Origin: an uncultured Odoribacter sp.
GTDB lineage: Bacteria; Bacteroidota; Bacteroidia; Bacteroidales; Marinifilaceae
DNA length: 64,000 bases
Direction: 5' to 3'
NCBI GenBank assembly: GCA_900541415.1
Contig: UQJP01000008.1
Coordinates: 65,579 to 129,578 of the forward strand
Position numbers and translations under genes: made by a program. Shown piece after piece: positions 21,824-31,240 of the stretch. The notes under the pieces are model-generated. The model was given only the letters and a program-made list of their open reading frames with translations. It was not told the origin of the DNA and ran no database searches. Position 1 is the stretch's first letter. Every line of letters starts with the position of its first letter.

Positions 21824-23686
21824 ATGGACAAAAACACAATCATCGGTTTAGTTATTATTTTTCTAATATTAATTGGATTTTCTTATTTCACACGTCCCAG
21901 CGAAGAGCAATTAAAAGAAATTCAGCGTCAGGATTCCATCGCAAGGGTTGAAGCCCAAAGGATGCAAATAGCCGCCGAACAAGAAAAACGAGACTTTGAA
22001 CTGGCACAGCAGAACGACACCACATCGGCAAACCGCAAGGATTCCCTTTTCGTACAGGATAGCCTGAGAGAGCAATTGATTACCCTTGAAAACGATAAGG
22101 TTAAATTGCAGATCAACACCAAAGGGGGACGGATCGTATTTGTAGACCTGAAAGAATACCGGACTCACGATTCTTTACCTTTAGTGCTATGGAGAGACGA
22201 CGAAACTACGTTCGGTTTAACTTTCTATGCAAAGAATAAGGAAATCAATACTGAAAATTTCTTATTCACACCGAGCACGACGAAAACAGAGTTGTATGCC
22301 AAAGACAGAGAACAAATCCTGTCTATGAAATTATATTCCGGTTCAAACAGCTACGTAGAGTTTTTATATAAACTGGCTCCCGACAGCTATATGGTAGATT
22401 TCTCTATCAACACCTATAATATGGGAGATGTCATTGCTTCAAACTCTTCTTTCCTGACTTTGTTCTGGGGCGTGGATATGCCGCAATTGGAAAAAAGTAA
22501 AGACTTCGAAAACCGCTACACAGGGGTATATTATAAATTCTATGAAGATGCCGTAGAAAATATGTCTATGACTTCGGAAGAAGAAGAAACTTTGCCGACC
22601 AAAGTGCAGTGGATCGCTTATAAGCAACAGTTCTTTTCTTCTATCCTGATTACAGAGCAGCCTTTCAGCGATGTGTTGCTGAAATCAAAAATCAGCACTG
22701 CTCCGGGATATTTGAAGGATGTTTATGCAGAAATACCTCTGGCCTATAACGGTAAATCGAACGAGCAATATAACATGAAATTCTTCTTCGGTCCGAATTC
22801 CTATCCGGTGCTGAAAGAATACGGTAAAAATATCGACCTTCCCGACCTGATCAATATGGGATGGAAATGGATTGCCTGGTTCAATAAATATTTTGTTATT
22901 CCTATCTTCAACTTTCTGGAAAACAATACGAACCTGAACTATGGTATCATCATTCTGCTATTAACGCTTATTATCAAATTAATCCTGTTCCCGCTGACTT
23001 ACAAGTCATACATGTCACAGGCACGTATGCGGGTACTTAAACCACAGGTCGATGAAATAGCAAAGAAATATCCGGCCGACAAGGCAATGGAACGCCAGCA
23101 GGCTACCATGAAGCTATATAAACAGGCAGGGGTAAACCCGATGGGCGGTTGTTTACCGATGTTGATACAGATGCCTATTTTGATTGCCCTGTTCTACTTC
23201 TTTCCGGGAGCTATCGAGCTACGTCAGCAGAGCTTTTTGTGGGCGAACGACCTGGCTTCCTACGATTCGATCGCAACATTACCGTTTACGATTCCGTTCT
23301 ACGGCAACCATGTCAGTCTATTCTGTTTGTTGATGACGGTCACCAATATTATTTATATGGTGATGAACAACCGTAATCAGCCCCAGAACGACCAGATGAA
23401 AGGTATGCAGACCATGATGTATATTATGCCGATCATGTTCCTGTTTATCTTCAACAGTTATTCATCCGGTTTGAGCTACTATTACTTCATCGCAACGCTG
23501 ATTACGATTCTGCAAACCTGGATTATCCGCCGTTTTGTAAACGACGAGAAACTATTGAAACAAATTGAACTGGCTAAAACGAAACCAGTTAAAAAATCCG
23601 GTTTCCAAAAACGTCTGGAAGATATGCAGCGTATGCAGTCAGAAAGATTAAAAGAACAGCAAAAAAAAGGTGGTAAAAGAAAATAA
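21824..23686 (+). CDS. yidC: Membrane protein insertase YidC
   Basis: A 620-residue inner-membrane insertase that helps place newly made membrane proteins, with or without SecYEG. An N-terminal helix (IIGLVIIFLILIGFSYF) is followed by a charged linker and a large periplasmic beta-domain (about residues 80-350). The conserved core has the segment NYGIIILLLTLIIKLILFPLTYKSYMSQ, whose conserved arginine-bearing groove follows (ARMRVLKPQVDEI). NPMGGCLPMLIQMPILIALF and three further helices come next. The tail is strongly basic (KKGGKRK), as expected for ribosome contact. It is cotranscribed with pyrG, an arrangement that recurs in Bacteroidota, and is followed by a terminator. Confidence 0.96.
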   Translation: MDKNTIIGLVIIFLILIGFSYFTRPSEEQLKEIQRQDSIARVEAQRMQIAAEQEKRDFELAQQNDTTSANRKDSLFVQDSLREQLITLENDKVKLQINTKGGRIVFVDLKEYRTHDSLPLVLWRDDETTFGLTFYAKNKEINTENFLFTPSTTKTELYAKDREQILSMKLYSGSNSYVEFLYKLAPDSYMVDFSINTYNMGDVIASNSSFLTLFWGVDMPQLEKSKDFENRYTGVYYKFYEDAVENMSMTSEEEETLPTKVQWIAYKQQFFSSILITEQPFSDVLLKSKISTAPGYLKDVYAEIPLAYNGKSNEQYNMKFFFGPNSYPVLKEYGKNIDLPDLINMGWKWIAWFNKYFVIPIFNFLENNTNLNYGIIILLLTLIIKLILFPLTYKSYMSQARMRVLKPQVDEIAKKYPADKAMERQQATMKLYKQAGVNPMGGCLPMLIQMPILIALFYFFPGAIELRQQSFLWANDLASYDSIATLPFTIPFYGNHVSLFCLLMTVTNIIYMVMNNRNQPQNDQMKGMQTMMYIMPIMFLFIFNSYSSGLSYYYFIATLITILQTWIIRRFVNDEKLLKQIELAKTKPVKKSGFQKRLEDMQRMQSERLKEQQKKGGKRK

Positions 23687-23707
23687 TTAACCACATTGCC
23701 AGATAAG

Positions 23708-23747
23708 AATCCCGTAACTTAAAAATAAGTTACGGGATTTTAATTTT
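23708..23747 (+). terminator. Intrinsic terminator of pyrG-yidC
   Basis: AATCCCGTAACTT (23708-23720) pairs perfectly with AAGTTACGGGATT (23727-23739) around a 6-base loop and is followed by a T-rich tail. Confidence 0.9.
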
Positions 23748-24288
23748 CCGATCATATGTCCCCCAACCTGAAACCAGGAACACATTTTTCCATATAGACA
23801 TAAAAATTCTTATTCCTGACATCGGAAATATATATAAAGCAAAAACATACTCTCTATTTCAAGCTCTATGCAAATCCCGATAATCTATTTTCCTTTCTAT
23901 TTTATTGCCATGAAATCGTCTACTCTATTCCGATAGTATTTTTACATTCCGGAACAAAACGGATTTATCCTGCAATACCGATAACAGCTAAGCATATCCG
24001 GAAAGAGAAGGAAATCGCCACTTCATAAGGCAGAACTTTATTCTACCTCTGTGAATCCCCCCAATATACGGTTTTTGCCGATGTCGCAGCCCCAAAAGTT
24101 ATCTAAGACAGTAAAAGAACAGATACAGATCAATATTTATCGCTATCAGAAACATTCCTCCTTTTCTTATTTCTTTTACAGGACTTTATTCTTAACTATA
24201 ATATCATATCACTATACGATGTACATCCCGTTCCCGCTTTCCCCATTAAAATCACCACACATATAAAACAGTCTTTCCCTAATATCAC
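23748..24288. other. Intergenic region without a recognisable gene
   Basis: About 540 A+T-rich bases between the yidC terminator and the convergent terminator of the next minus-strand gene. A 71-codon open frame at 24051-24266 has no domain, an atypical composition and no promoter, and is not called. No structured RNA was recognised. Confidence 0.5.
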
Positions 24289-24317
24289 AAAAAAGGCGGG
24301 GAAAATCCCCGCCTTTT
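24289..24317 (-). terminator. Terminator of the copy A haem-motif gene
   Basis: AAAAGGCGGGGA (24291-24302) and TCCCCGCCTTTT (24306-24317) form a 12-bp stem around three bases. On the minus strand it ends in six T residues. It lies 21 bases after the stop of the gene at 24338. Confidence 0.9.
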
Positions 24318-24337
24318 ATCTATTTCAAATGATCTTT

Positions 24338-27300
24338 TTAATCTTCTTCTATAATTACCCGGAAGCCTACATTATAAACCTTCTGCCATGGGTAGAAAGC
24401 TTTACGGGTGTATGAAGCGCTATATTTCGGACGGTCGGTCCACGAACCTCCGCGTACCACTTTACGATCCGAAGTTTCCGCCTTCTTCAAAGGATAGGGC
24501 ACATAATCGGAACAAGTCCATTCCGCCACATTTCCATGCATATCTTTCAATCCCCAGGGATTCGCCTGATATTTTCCGACAAAAGCCGTCAGCATTTCTC
24601 CGTCGTCCACCGAAGAATCTTTAGGCAGGTAATCCCAATAAGGACGTAAAGAACTATTTTTACTCATCGGTTTCGGGTCTACTCCGATCACAGCCATATC
24701 TGAAAGCTGGGCATCGGCCATATTTTCAAATTTACCGAAATCCGTTCCCTCTTTCCCATACCAGAAAGCTTCGTCGCTACCTCCGCGGCAAGCCCATTCC
24801 CACTGCATTTCCGTCGGTAAATTCATTTTCAACCCGGTTTTCTGTCCTAACTTTTTACAGAAATCCATAGCCTCCTCACAGCTAACCCGGATCACAGGCT
24901 GCTGCGGTTTGTTGGCAGGCAATCCGGCTGTGGTATGGTCTTTCCAAAACTGACCGATAATCCGGCTGTTGTGTTCCGGGAACAAAGAGCAGAATTGTTC
25001 GTTGGTCACTTCACATTCCGCCATCCAGAATCCTTTTTTCACAGCAGCTTTGAAAGCCGGGGCACAATCTTTCTCGGCCCGGTTATCTCCCATAACGAAT
25101 TGTCCTGCGGGAACCCATACAAATTTCATGCTTATTCCCGGAGCAACCTCTACCGTCTTCGGAGCTTTTTTATCAGATTCCTGCATTTCCCGGGCTGTTT
25201 TTGTATCGAACGGCCAATGGGAGGCTTTCACTTCCTTATATTTCGGTGTGGTGTTTTTTTCAGGCATCACCGGTTCTATTTTCCCTTTGCTTCCCAAATA
25301 AGCGGCATAATCGGCAATTTCTTTCCGCCAATCTACATGAATATCGTTATATTTCTGCATCAACTCCATACGGCGGTCATATTGGTTGAAATTTCCAATC
25401 TTACTGATATTAGTAAACGCACCGTGATAAGGAGCATTGAAATCGATCCAGTTGTACAACGTACGCCATTCTTTATCGGTCAGTTCCACCCCGTGGTGAC
25501 CTTTCGACAACAGGCGCACCAATTCCGAGTTAGTTGCATGATATTCATAAGGTTTCAGCACATACATTTCAGCTTCCGGTCCCTGACGGTAAACGTAAGG
25601 CATAATCGCCAGGTAACTTTTACTCCATTGCCTTCCGAAACGGGGATATTTAGTATCCATCTGCCCACCCCGGAGATCGATTTTACTGTTTTCATTGTGG
25701 CAAGCCACGCATGCCCGGTCTAAAATCGGCTGAACTTCAAGCTCATAAGTAAAGGAACGCACTCCGCCTTCCGGTGTTTGTAACTGGTGAGGCTTGATCT
25801 GCGAAGCAATCGTACGCTTCGGAATAGGAATTTGGTTCTGGTCTTCGTGGCAACCCACACAGGATACCGTTTCGCCGGGCATGGGGGTAAACCAACTGCG
25901 GAACCACTGCAACGCGCGTCCCTCTTTGTCCAAAGGCTGAATCGAAATAGGCGTATTGGCAGGCACTTTGAAAATTGCCGATCCATCCTCTTCCACCGGA
26001 ACAGTTCCTAAAAGCCGCTTAATATCCCAACCGCTCTGTATACCTTGAGCATCGTGGTCGGAAGGAGAATTGCGGTATGCATATTCATAAGCGAATATTC
26101 TCAACTCTTTCACCAAACCTTTCGGTAATCCTTTCGTCCCTTCCCCCTCGTAAATATCCTGAATAAAGACAGTTGCTTCCTTATCGGCTAAATTCACCCG
26201 ATCCGGAATAACAGGAGGAGTAGGATGTTTCACCAAAGGCAAGGGCATATTCAATCCTTCACCTTCAAATTCAGCAATACAGGTCAGGTTATCGAATACG
26301 TCCACCAGATAAATACCCCACAAACTACCCGGAGATAATTTGGCAGAAACTAAATAATAGTTATCATTCAAAGGGTAAGGTCTCATAAACTGCGGCCATA
26401 CACCGTCCACTAACTGGTCTTTCACTTCCGGGATGATTTTCCGGTCGCGGAAAGGCATTTCCTGTACCACTCCCTGCTCTTCTTTCCGCGACTTAGCAGG
26501 ATCGAAGATCATCAAACGGCCGGAACGAACCACTCCGTGGTGACCGGAGATCACACCCACGAAACGGGTGGTGCTTCCCGGCAACGGTTTTATATCGAAC
26601 GTACTGTTCGGCCAGAAAGAGCCACTGCCATACAATGCCTTGTTCTCTGTTCCGTCCGGATTCATGTGCATCACGATACGTGAAAAATAGTGAGTCAGGT
26701 CGGTGTATTCCCAGCGGGTATACATCACACGCCCGTTGTTCATCACCACGGGATTCCAGTTTCCGTCCTGGTCGAAAGTCAAACGGCTGAAAGAACCGTT
26801 TTTCGGATCATAAAGTGAAAGGTTACCCACTGCATCGCTACCGTTCACACAAGGCACACCGTGGTAACCGATATTTGTAGAAGCAATAATCCGTCCGTCA
26901 GGCAGGTAGTTCGCATCACAAAATTCAAGGTCGGGCTCATCCACTTTCACTTTTTGGTGAAAATTCTTTCCATCGACACCCACTTCGTATACTTGCCAAT
27001 GGTTATTTTCATCGATAGAAGAAAACAACAGTTTATCCCCGTCCCAATGCATTTGCAGGTCGGCAATGTTCACTTTACGCTCCGGCTTATAAATCGTACG
27101 TTTCTGTATATCGCCCCTCAAATTCGACAATTCCACAATTTCCGCATCCCGGTTCACCCGTGCGGCAGAATACATGCTCGACCAGTTATTACTCGGCATC
27201 CCTAAAGCAGGAGCCATAGAAACCCGGGCATTTTCTCCCAATCGGAAACTGGTTACGACGATCTTGTCCATATCCAGCAAAGGATTGGCCAACAATAATT

Positions 27301-28339
27301 CTTTTTGTGCTGCCAGAATACGTTCTCCCTGCCGCAGTACTGCCGTATCACCGCGATATAAATTTTCAGCCACCGTCGGATAGGCTGTTTCAATCTCTTT
27401 CAATGTCCCTTCATACTTCGCTCCCTGAAATGCCGGATTTTTCTTCATATCATCGAAGGCCATCCGCATCGCTTTCAGGTTCACCCATTTCAATCCGGCT
27501 TCAAGTTTCTTTGTCCGCTGCGCCAACTGGGCTAACTGAAGCAGTCCGTAAATCTGCTCATCAATTTTTTTACTTTCCAGTTCATTCACTTTCTGCGTAA
27601 AATAGGCCTTATCAGGAAAATCCTGCATCATAGCCATCAAAATATTCTTTTCAATGGAAGAACCGGGACTTGCCAATAACAAATCGACAGAAGTTCTCGA
27701 TTGTAAAGCGAATTGTTTCACTTGCTCCCGGAATTTGGGATCGATACGGTCTGCCAAACTTTTACCGGAAGCATCCTGCACCCTAAATATCACACTCGAT
27801 ACCGAAGTTCCCCCATCGTCAATGCCTATTTCCGCTTCAAATTTTTTATATTTCTTTCCTAAAGAATAAACCACTTCTCCATCGGCATGCAACAAAATCC
27901 CGTGGTCATATACTTTCCCTCCTACGGTTATCTTACGGCCTGAAAAATGCTTGTTCAGGATCGGACATCCATAGGGAGCCTTCGCATATTTCCATTTCAG
28001 ATCATCCAGCCAGACTTCTTTCCCGTCCGTCGTGATTAAACGGGCATTCGCCCACACAGCATGATCCCAGTCATCACCGTCGGCAGTTCCCCAGGTTGCT
28101 AAAAGTAAATCATCCACTCCTGTCACATCCATACTGATCAGACGGGCAGGCATTTTGTGCCGCATAACGTCGCTAAATACAGGAACAGGCCCATTTTGTT
28201 TCCCTTCACGTAATTCCCGTTTCAGATTTACCACAGCTTCTTCCCAGGAAGCAGCCGCTTTTTTCTTTGTTCTGTTTTGTGCTGATAACGGCAGAAAAAA
28301 CAAGATACAACAACTAATAACAATTAACCTTCGAATCAT
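24338..28339 (-). CDS. Large secreted di-haem-motif/SUMF1-fold protein, copy A
   Basis: A 1,333-residue exported protein of unknown function. A signal peptide (ends PLSAQ) is followed by an NPCBM-like carbohydrate-binding domain (about residues 60-190), a helical region and a beta-propeller-like segment resembling the middle of hydrazine synthase alpha (about 400-800). Two c-type haem motifs follow, CVGCH near 826 and CVACH near 876. The C-terminal 270 residues have the SUMF1/formylglycine-generating fold (FVWVPAGQFVMGDN, MHGNVAEWTCSDY, VVRGGSWTDRPKYSAS). The two copper-binding cysteines of true formylglycine-generating enzymes are replaced by D and S, so sulfatase maturation is unlikely. A full promoter and a hairpin precede it. 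It is 15 kb from a paralogue (39781-43794) with which it shares 503 identical bases. Confidence 0.7.
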   Translation of the reverse strand: MIRRLIVISCCILFFLPLSAQNRTKKKAAASWEEAVVNLKRELREGKQNGPVPVFSDVMRHKMPARLISMDVTGVDDLLLATWGTADGDDWDHAVWANARLITTDGKEVWLDDLKWKYAKAPYGCPILNKHFSGRKITVGGKVYDHGILLHADGEVVYSLGKKYKKFEAEIGIDDGGTSVSSVIFRVQDASGKSLADRIDPKFREQVKQFALQSRTSVDLLLASPGSSIEKNILMAMMQDFPDKAYFTQKVNELESKKIDEQIYGLLQLAQLAQRTKKLEAGLKWVNLKAMRMAFDDMKKNPAFQGAKYEGTLKEIETAYPTVAENLYRGDTAVLRQGERILAAQKELLLANPLLDMDKIVVTSFRLGENARVSMAPALGMPSNNWSSMYSAARVNRDAEIVELSNLRGDIQKRTIYKPERKVNIADLQMHWDGDKLLFSSIDENNHWQVYEVGVDGKNFHQKVKVDEPDLEFCDANYLPDGRIIASTNIGYHGVPCVNGSDAVGNLSLYDPKNGSFSRLTFDQDGNWNPVVMNNGRVMYTRWEYTDLTHYFSRIVMHMNPDGTENKALYGSGSFWPNSTFDIKPLPGSTTRFVGVISGHHGVVRSGRLMIFDPAKSRKEEQGVVQEMPFRDRKIIPEVKDQLVDGVWPQFMRPYPLNDNYYLVSAKLSPGSLWGIYLVDVFDNLTCIAEFEGEGLNMPLPLVKHPTPPVIPDRVNLADKEATVFIQDIYEGEGTKGLPKGLVKELRIFAYEYAYRNSPSDHDAQGIQSGWDIKRLLGTVPVEEDGSAIFKVPANTPISIQPLDKEGRALQWFRSWFTPMPGETVSCVGCHEDQNQIPIPKRTIASQIKPHQLQTPEGGVRSFTYELEVQPILDRACVACHNENSKIDLRGGQMDTKYPRFGRQWSKSYLAIMPYVYRQGPEAEMYVLKPYEYHATNSELVRLLSKGHHGVELTDKEWRTLYNWIDFNAPYHGAFTNISKIGNFNQYDRRMELMQKYNDIHVDWRKEIADYAAYLGSKGKIEPVMPEKNTTPKYKEVKASHWPFDTKTAREMQESDKKAPKTVEVAPGISMKFVWVPAGQFVMGDNRAEKDCAPAFKAAVKKGFWMAECEVTNEQFCSLFPEHNSRIIGQFWKDHTTAGLPANKPQQPVIRVSCEEAMDFCKKLGQKTGLKMNLPTEMQWEWACRGGSDEAFWYGKEGTDFGKFENMADAQLSDMAVIGVDPKPMSKNSSLRPYWDYLPKDSSVDDGEMLTAFVGKYQANPWGLKDMHGNVAEWTCSDYVPYPLKKAETSDRKVVRGGSWTDRPKYSASYTRKAFYPWQKVYNVGFRVIIEED
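25956..26040 (-). repeat. Second identity tract, copy A (85 bp)
   Basis: Identical to 41411-41495 at the constant offset of 15,455. It is separated from the larger tract by 368 bases of alignable but diverged sequence without net indels, which suggests more than one conversion event or patchy repair. Confidence 0.85.
26409..26911 (-). repeat. 503-bp perfect identity tract, copy A
   Basis: Every base from 26409 to 26911 equals the base 15,455 positions to the right (41864-42366). Mismatches resume at both edges (26408 C against T, 26912 C against T). It lies in the beta-propeller-like part of the gene and indicates recent gene conversion. Confidence 0.95.
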
Positions 28340-28389
28340 TGCTGTTTTTTATTAAATATGTAAAATAATATGGTATCGTTTGCGCCCAA

Positions 28390-28409
28390 TCGGATAAAAA
28401 AAAATCCGA
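28390..28409 (-). promoter_or_regulatory. Inverted repeat at the transcription start of copy A
   Basis: TCGGAT (28390-28395) and ATCCGA (28404-28409) are 6-bp arms around eight bases. They lie at about +7 to +26 of the predicted transcript, so they could be an operator or a leader hairpin. Confidence 0.35.
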
Positions 28410-28422
28410 ATCCTGTAACGTA

Positions 28423-28452
28423 CAAAGTTATGACTATTTTAATTTTTTACAA
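28423..28452 (-). promoter_or_regulatory. Promoter of copy A
   Basis: On the minus strand TTG (28452-28450), a 19-base spacer and TAACTTTG (28430-28423) fit the Bacteroidota promoter. Transcription would start near 28416 with a leader of about 77 bases. Confidence 0.7.
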
Positions 28453-28491
28453 GATTTCTATAAAAAATTAACCCATTGCCTTTATCATAAA

Positions 28492-28531
28492 ATGAAGCCC
28501 GGAAAATATTCGTAAATCTCCCGGACTTCAT
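28492..28531 (-). terminator. Terminator of the acn-icd-gltA operon
   Basis: ATGAAG/CTTCAT (28492-28497, 28526-28531) and CCGG/CCGG (28499-28502, 28521-28524) form a stem with one C/A mismatch, 51 bases after the citrate synthase stop. On the minus strand it runs into TTTAT. The T tract is modest. Confidence 0.6.
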
Positions 28532-28581
28532 CTTTACCGTTTATTTTTCCTCTTCCCGGAAAAATTTATAAATAAGTCAAA

Positions 28582-29940
28582 TTATCTGTCTTTCATATAT
28601 ATATAAGGAGTAGAATCCGAAACGATATTTTTATAGGCCGGGCGGATAATCCGTTTTCCGGCAAAGTTCAGCTCTTCGTTCCGGTGGGCCGTCCACCCGA
28701 CAATACGTGCCATCGCAAAGAGAGGAGTGTAGATTTCCACCGGCAAACCGATCATTTCATAGACAAAGCCGGAATAAAAGTCCACATTGCTGGAAACATT
28801 CTTTCCGTTGTTTTTAACTTTCGAGAACATTTCCACCGCCCGGTCTTCCAGCAATTCCAGAAACTCGTATTCTTCAGTCCTGCCTTTTTCCCTTGCCAGA
28901 TCGCGCGCCATCTCTTTCAGCAACAATGCCCTGGGGTCGGATATAGTGTACACGGCATGTCCGATGCCATAAATCAGTCCCGATTTATCATATACCTCCT
29001 TTTTCAGCATCCGGGTCAGATATTGGTCTATTTCAGCCACATCCTTCCAATCGGTAATCGTCTCTTTCAAATGGTGGAACATATTCACCACCTGTATATT
29101 CGCCCCGCCATGCAACGGACCTTTCAACGATCCGATCCCGGCGGCGATCGATGAATAAATATCGGTTTGTGTGGAAGAAGTTACCCGCACCGTAAAGGTG
29201 GAGTTATTTCCTCCCCCGTGCTCGGCCTGAAGAATCAGCAACAAATCCAGCACTCTGGCATCCAAATCGGTGTAATCCCGCTTCAACATATATAAGAAAT
29301 TCTCGGCAATTGACAATTCCTGGCGCGGATGCCGGATGTGGAGGGACAATCCCTTGTTATGATGCCGCAACACATTATAAGCATAAGCAATAATCGTAGG
29401 AAAACGGGAAATCAATTCCACAGACTGCCTCATCAGGTTTTCACGCGAAAGGTCATCGGGATTTTCATCGAAATTATACATTTCCAGCACACTACGCGCT
29501 AATATATTCATGATGTTGTTTCCCCTCAATTGCAAAATGCTCATGGTTGTTTCGTGCGTCAGGGGCATATTTTCGTATAGCAACTCCTTAAAATTCGTCA
29601 ATTCCTCCTTGTCGGGCAAATCTCCGGACAGCAGCAAATAAGCAATTTCCTCAAAACCGCATCTTTTTTCTTCCTGCACGCCATGCACCAGGTCTTCCAC
29701 ATCATATCCCCGGTAGAACAATTTTCCGGGAATAGGCATCAGCTTATTATCCGGAGTGCGTTCATACCCCACTACATTTCCGATACGGGTCAGCCCAACC
29801 AATACTCCCGATCCGTCTTCGTTCCGCAATCCGCGTTTTACTCCGAATTGTTTAAACAGTTTATCATCGATTTTAGCCGATTGTTTTATGGTATCTGCCA
29901 ATTTATAAACAAGATATTCTTTTTTCATGTGTTTTGTCAT
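28582..29940 (-). CDS. gltA: Citrate synthase
   Basis: A 452-residue enzyme that condenses oxaloacetate and acetyl-CoA to citrate. The family residues are visible in EHGGGNNSTFTVRV, the conserved SLKGPLHGGANIQVV block, GIGHAVYTISDPRA and the C-terminal NVDFYSGFVYEMIG (catalytic aspartate). It is longer at the N-terminus than short bacterial forms, as in other Bacteroidota. The third gene of acn-icd-gltA, it follows icd by 25 bases and ends at a hairpin. An internal ATG at 29928 (MKKEYLVYK) is an alternative start. A 2-methylcitrate synthase role cannot be excluded by sequence, but the neighbours argue for the TCA cycle. Confidence 0.92.
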   Translation of the reverse strand: MTKHMKKEYLVYKLADTIKQSAKIDDKLFKQFGVKRGLRNEDGSGVLVGLTRIGNVVGYERTPDNKLMPIPGKLFYRGYDVEDLVHGVQEEKRCGFEEIAYLLLSGDLPDKEELTNFKELLYENMPLTHETTMSILQLRGNNIMNILARSVLEMYNFDENPDDLSRENLMRQSVELISRFPTIIAYAYNVLRHHNKGLSLHIRHPRQELSIAENFLYMLKRDYTDLDARVLDLLLILQAEHGGGNNSTFTVRVTSSTQTDIYSSIAAGIGSLKGPLHGGANIQVVNMFHHLKETITDWKDVAEIDQYLTRMLKKEVYDKSGLIYGIGHAVYTISDPRALLLKEMARDLAREKGRTEEYEFLELLEDRAVEMFSKVKNNGKNVSSNVDFYSGFVYEMIGLPVEIYTPLFAMARIVGWTAHRNEELNFAGKRIIRPAYKNIVSDSTPYIYMKDR

Positions 29941-29965
29941 TTAAGTTGTGTTAGGATGTAGTTCG

Positions 29966-31240
29966 TTATTTTATCGGGCCTCCCATTTCACGGATCAGTT
30001 CGTCCCGGAATTCCGTGGTGGAAAGCGATTTTCCCCCGGCCATAAAACGCGCCAGGTCTATCGTGGCTTTTCCTGCTTCAAAGCAGTTTTCCATAGCAGT
30101 AGTGATCTGTTTCGCCGCTTCGTTCCAGCCCAGATATTCCAGCATCATCACGGCAGACAACAATAAGGAAGAAGGATTCGCCTGGTTTTCCCCGGCAATA
30201 TCGGGAGCAGTGCCGTGGGTTGCTTCAAAAATGGCGTGTCCCGTACGGTAGTTGATATTAGCACCGGGAGCAATGCCTATTCCTCCCACCATGGCCGCCA
30301 GTTGGTCGGAAATATAATCCCCGTTCAGATTCAGCGTAGCGATCACCGAATAAGCCTCCGGTTTCAACAACGTGTTTTGCAGAAAAGCATCCGCAATCAC
30401 ATCGTTCACCACCAGGCGTCCCTCCTGCCGGGCCAAAGCCAGGGCCTCATCCGCCACAATCTTTCCCCTTTCTTTTGCCAGCTCGTTATATTGCATCATT
30501 GTAAATACCCGGTTACCAAATTCATTTTCCGCCAAAGCATATCCCCACAATTTAAAACCTCCTTCGGTAAATTTCATAATATTACCTTTATGCACTAAAG
30601 TCAGCACGGGCAATTCGTTTTCCAAAGCATATTCAATAGCCGAACGCACCAAACGCTCCGTTCCTTCCACCGACACCGGTTTCACGCCAAACGAAGAAGT
30701 TTCCGGGAAACGGATTTTCTGAACGTTCATCTCGTCTTGCAGGAAGTGAAGAAATTTTTCCGCTTCGGGCGTTCCACATTTCCATTCTATTCCGGCATAA
30801 ATATCCTCGGTGTTTTCCCTGAAAACCACCATGTTCACCTTTTGCGGCTCTTTCACCGGAGATTCCACCCCCTTAAACCAACGCACCGGACGCTGGCAGA
30901 CATATAAATCCAGCGTCTGTCTCAATGCCACGTTTAACGAACGTATCCCTCCGCCGACAGGTGTCGTCAACGGCCCTTTTATTCCGATCAGGTATTCCCG
31001 GAATGTTTCAAGCGTCGCTTCCGGCAACCATTCCCCATTCATGTTAAACGAACGTTCCCCGGCCATGACTTCTTTCCATTCAATGGAACGTTCCCCGGCA
31101 TAGGCTTTTTTCACGGCAGCATCCACCACAGCCTGACAAACCGGCGTAATTTCCGCCCCCACACCGTCGCCCGTGATATAAGGAACGGTGACACAAGAGG
31201 GAACTATCATTTTTCCATTTTCAAAACTCAATTTACTCAT
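29966..31240 (-). CDS. icd: Isocitrate dehydrogenase (NADP type)
   Basis: A 424-residue decarboxylating dehydrogenase converting isocitrate to 2-oxoglutarate. The start is clear ([15 protein letters not shown]). [20 protein letters not shown] carries the conserved serine and arginines of the substrate site. [35 protein letters not shown] and [11 protein letters not shown] supply further substrate and metal residues, and HGTAPDIAG is near the cofactor site. The length and motifs match the E. coli-like NADP enzyme. Its ATG overlaps the end of acn by 8 bases (ATGAGTAA), indicating translational coupling. Together with acn and gltA it gives the oxidative branch from oxaloacetate to 2-oxoglutarate. 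Confidence 0.95.
   Translation of the reverse strand: MSKLSFENGKMIVPSCVTVPYITGDGVGAEITPVCQAVVDAAVKKAYAGERSIEWKEVMAGERSFNMNGEWLPEATLETFREYLIGIKGPLTTPVGGGIRSLNVALRQTLDLYVCQRPVRWFKGVESPVKEPQKVNMVVFRENTEDIYAGIEWKCGTPEAEKFLHFLQDEMNVQKIRFPETSSFGVKPVSVEGTERLVRSAIEYALENELPVLTLVHKGNIMKFTEGGFKLWGYALAENEFGNRVFTMMQYNELAKERGKIVADEALALARQEGRLVVNDVIADAFLQNTLLKPEAYSVIATLNLNGDYISDQLAAMVGGIGIAPGANINYRTGHAIFEATHGTAPDIAGENQANPSSLLLSAVMMLEYLGWNEAAKQITTAMENCFEAGKATIDLARFMAGGKSLSTTEFRDELIREMGGPIK

Noticed and set aside
24051..24266. A 71-codon open frame in the gap after yidC
   Set aside because: No promoter, signal or domain, and its composition looks like non-coding A+T-rich DNA.
24338..28339. Annotation as a sulfatase-activating formylglycine-generating enzyme or as hydrazine synthase
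   Set aside because: The copper cysteines are missing, the SUMF1 part is one of several domains, and no anammox or sulfatase genes are nearby.
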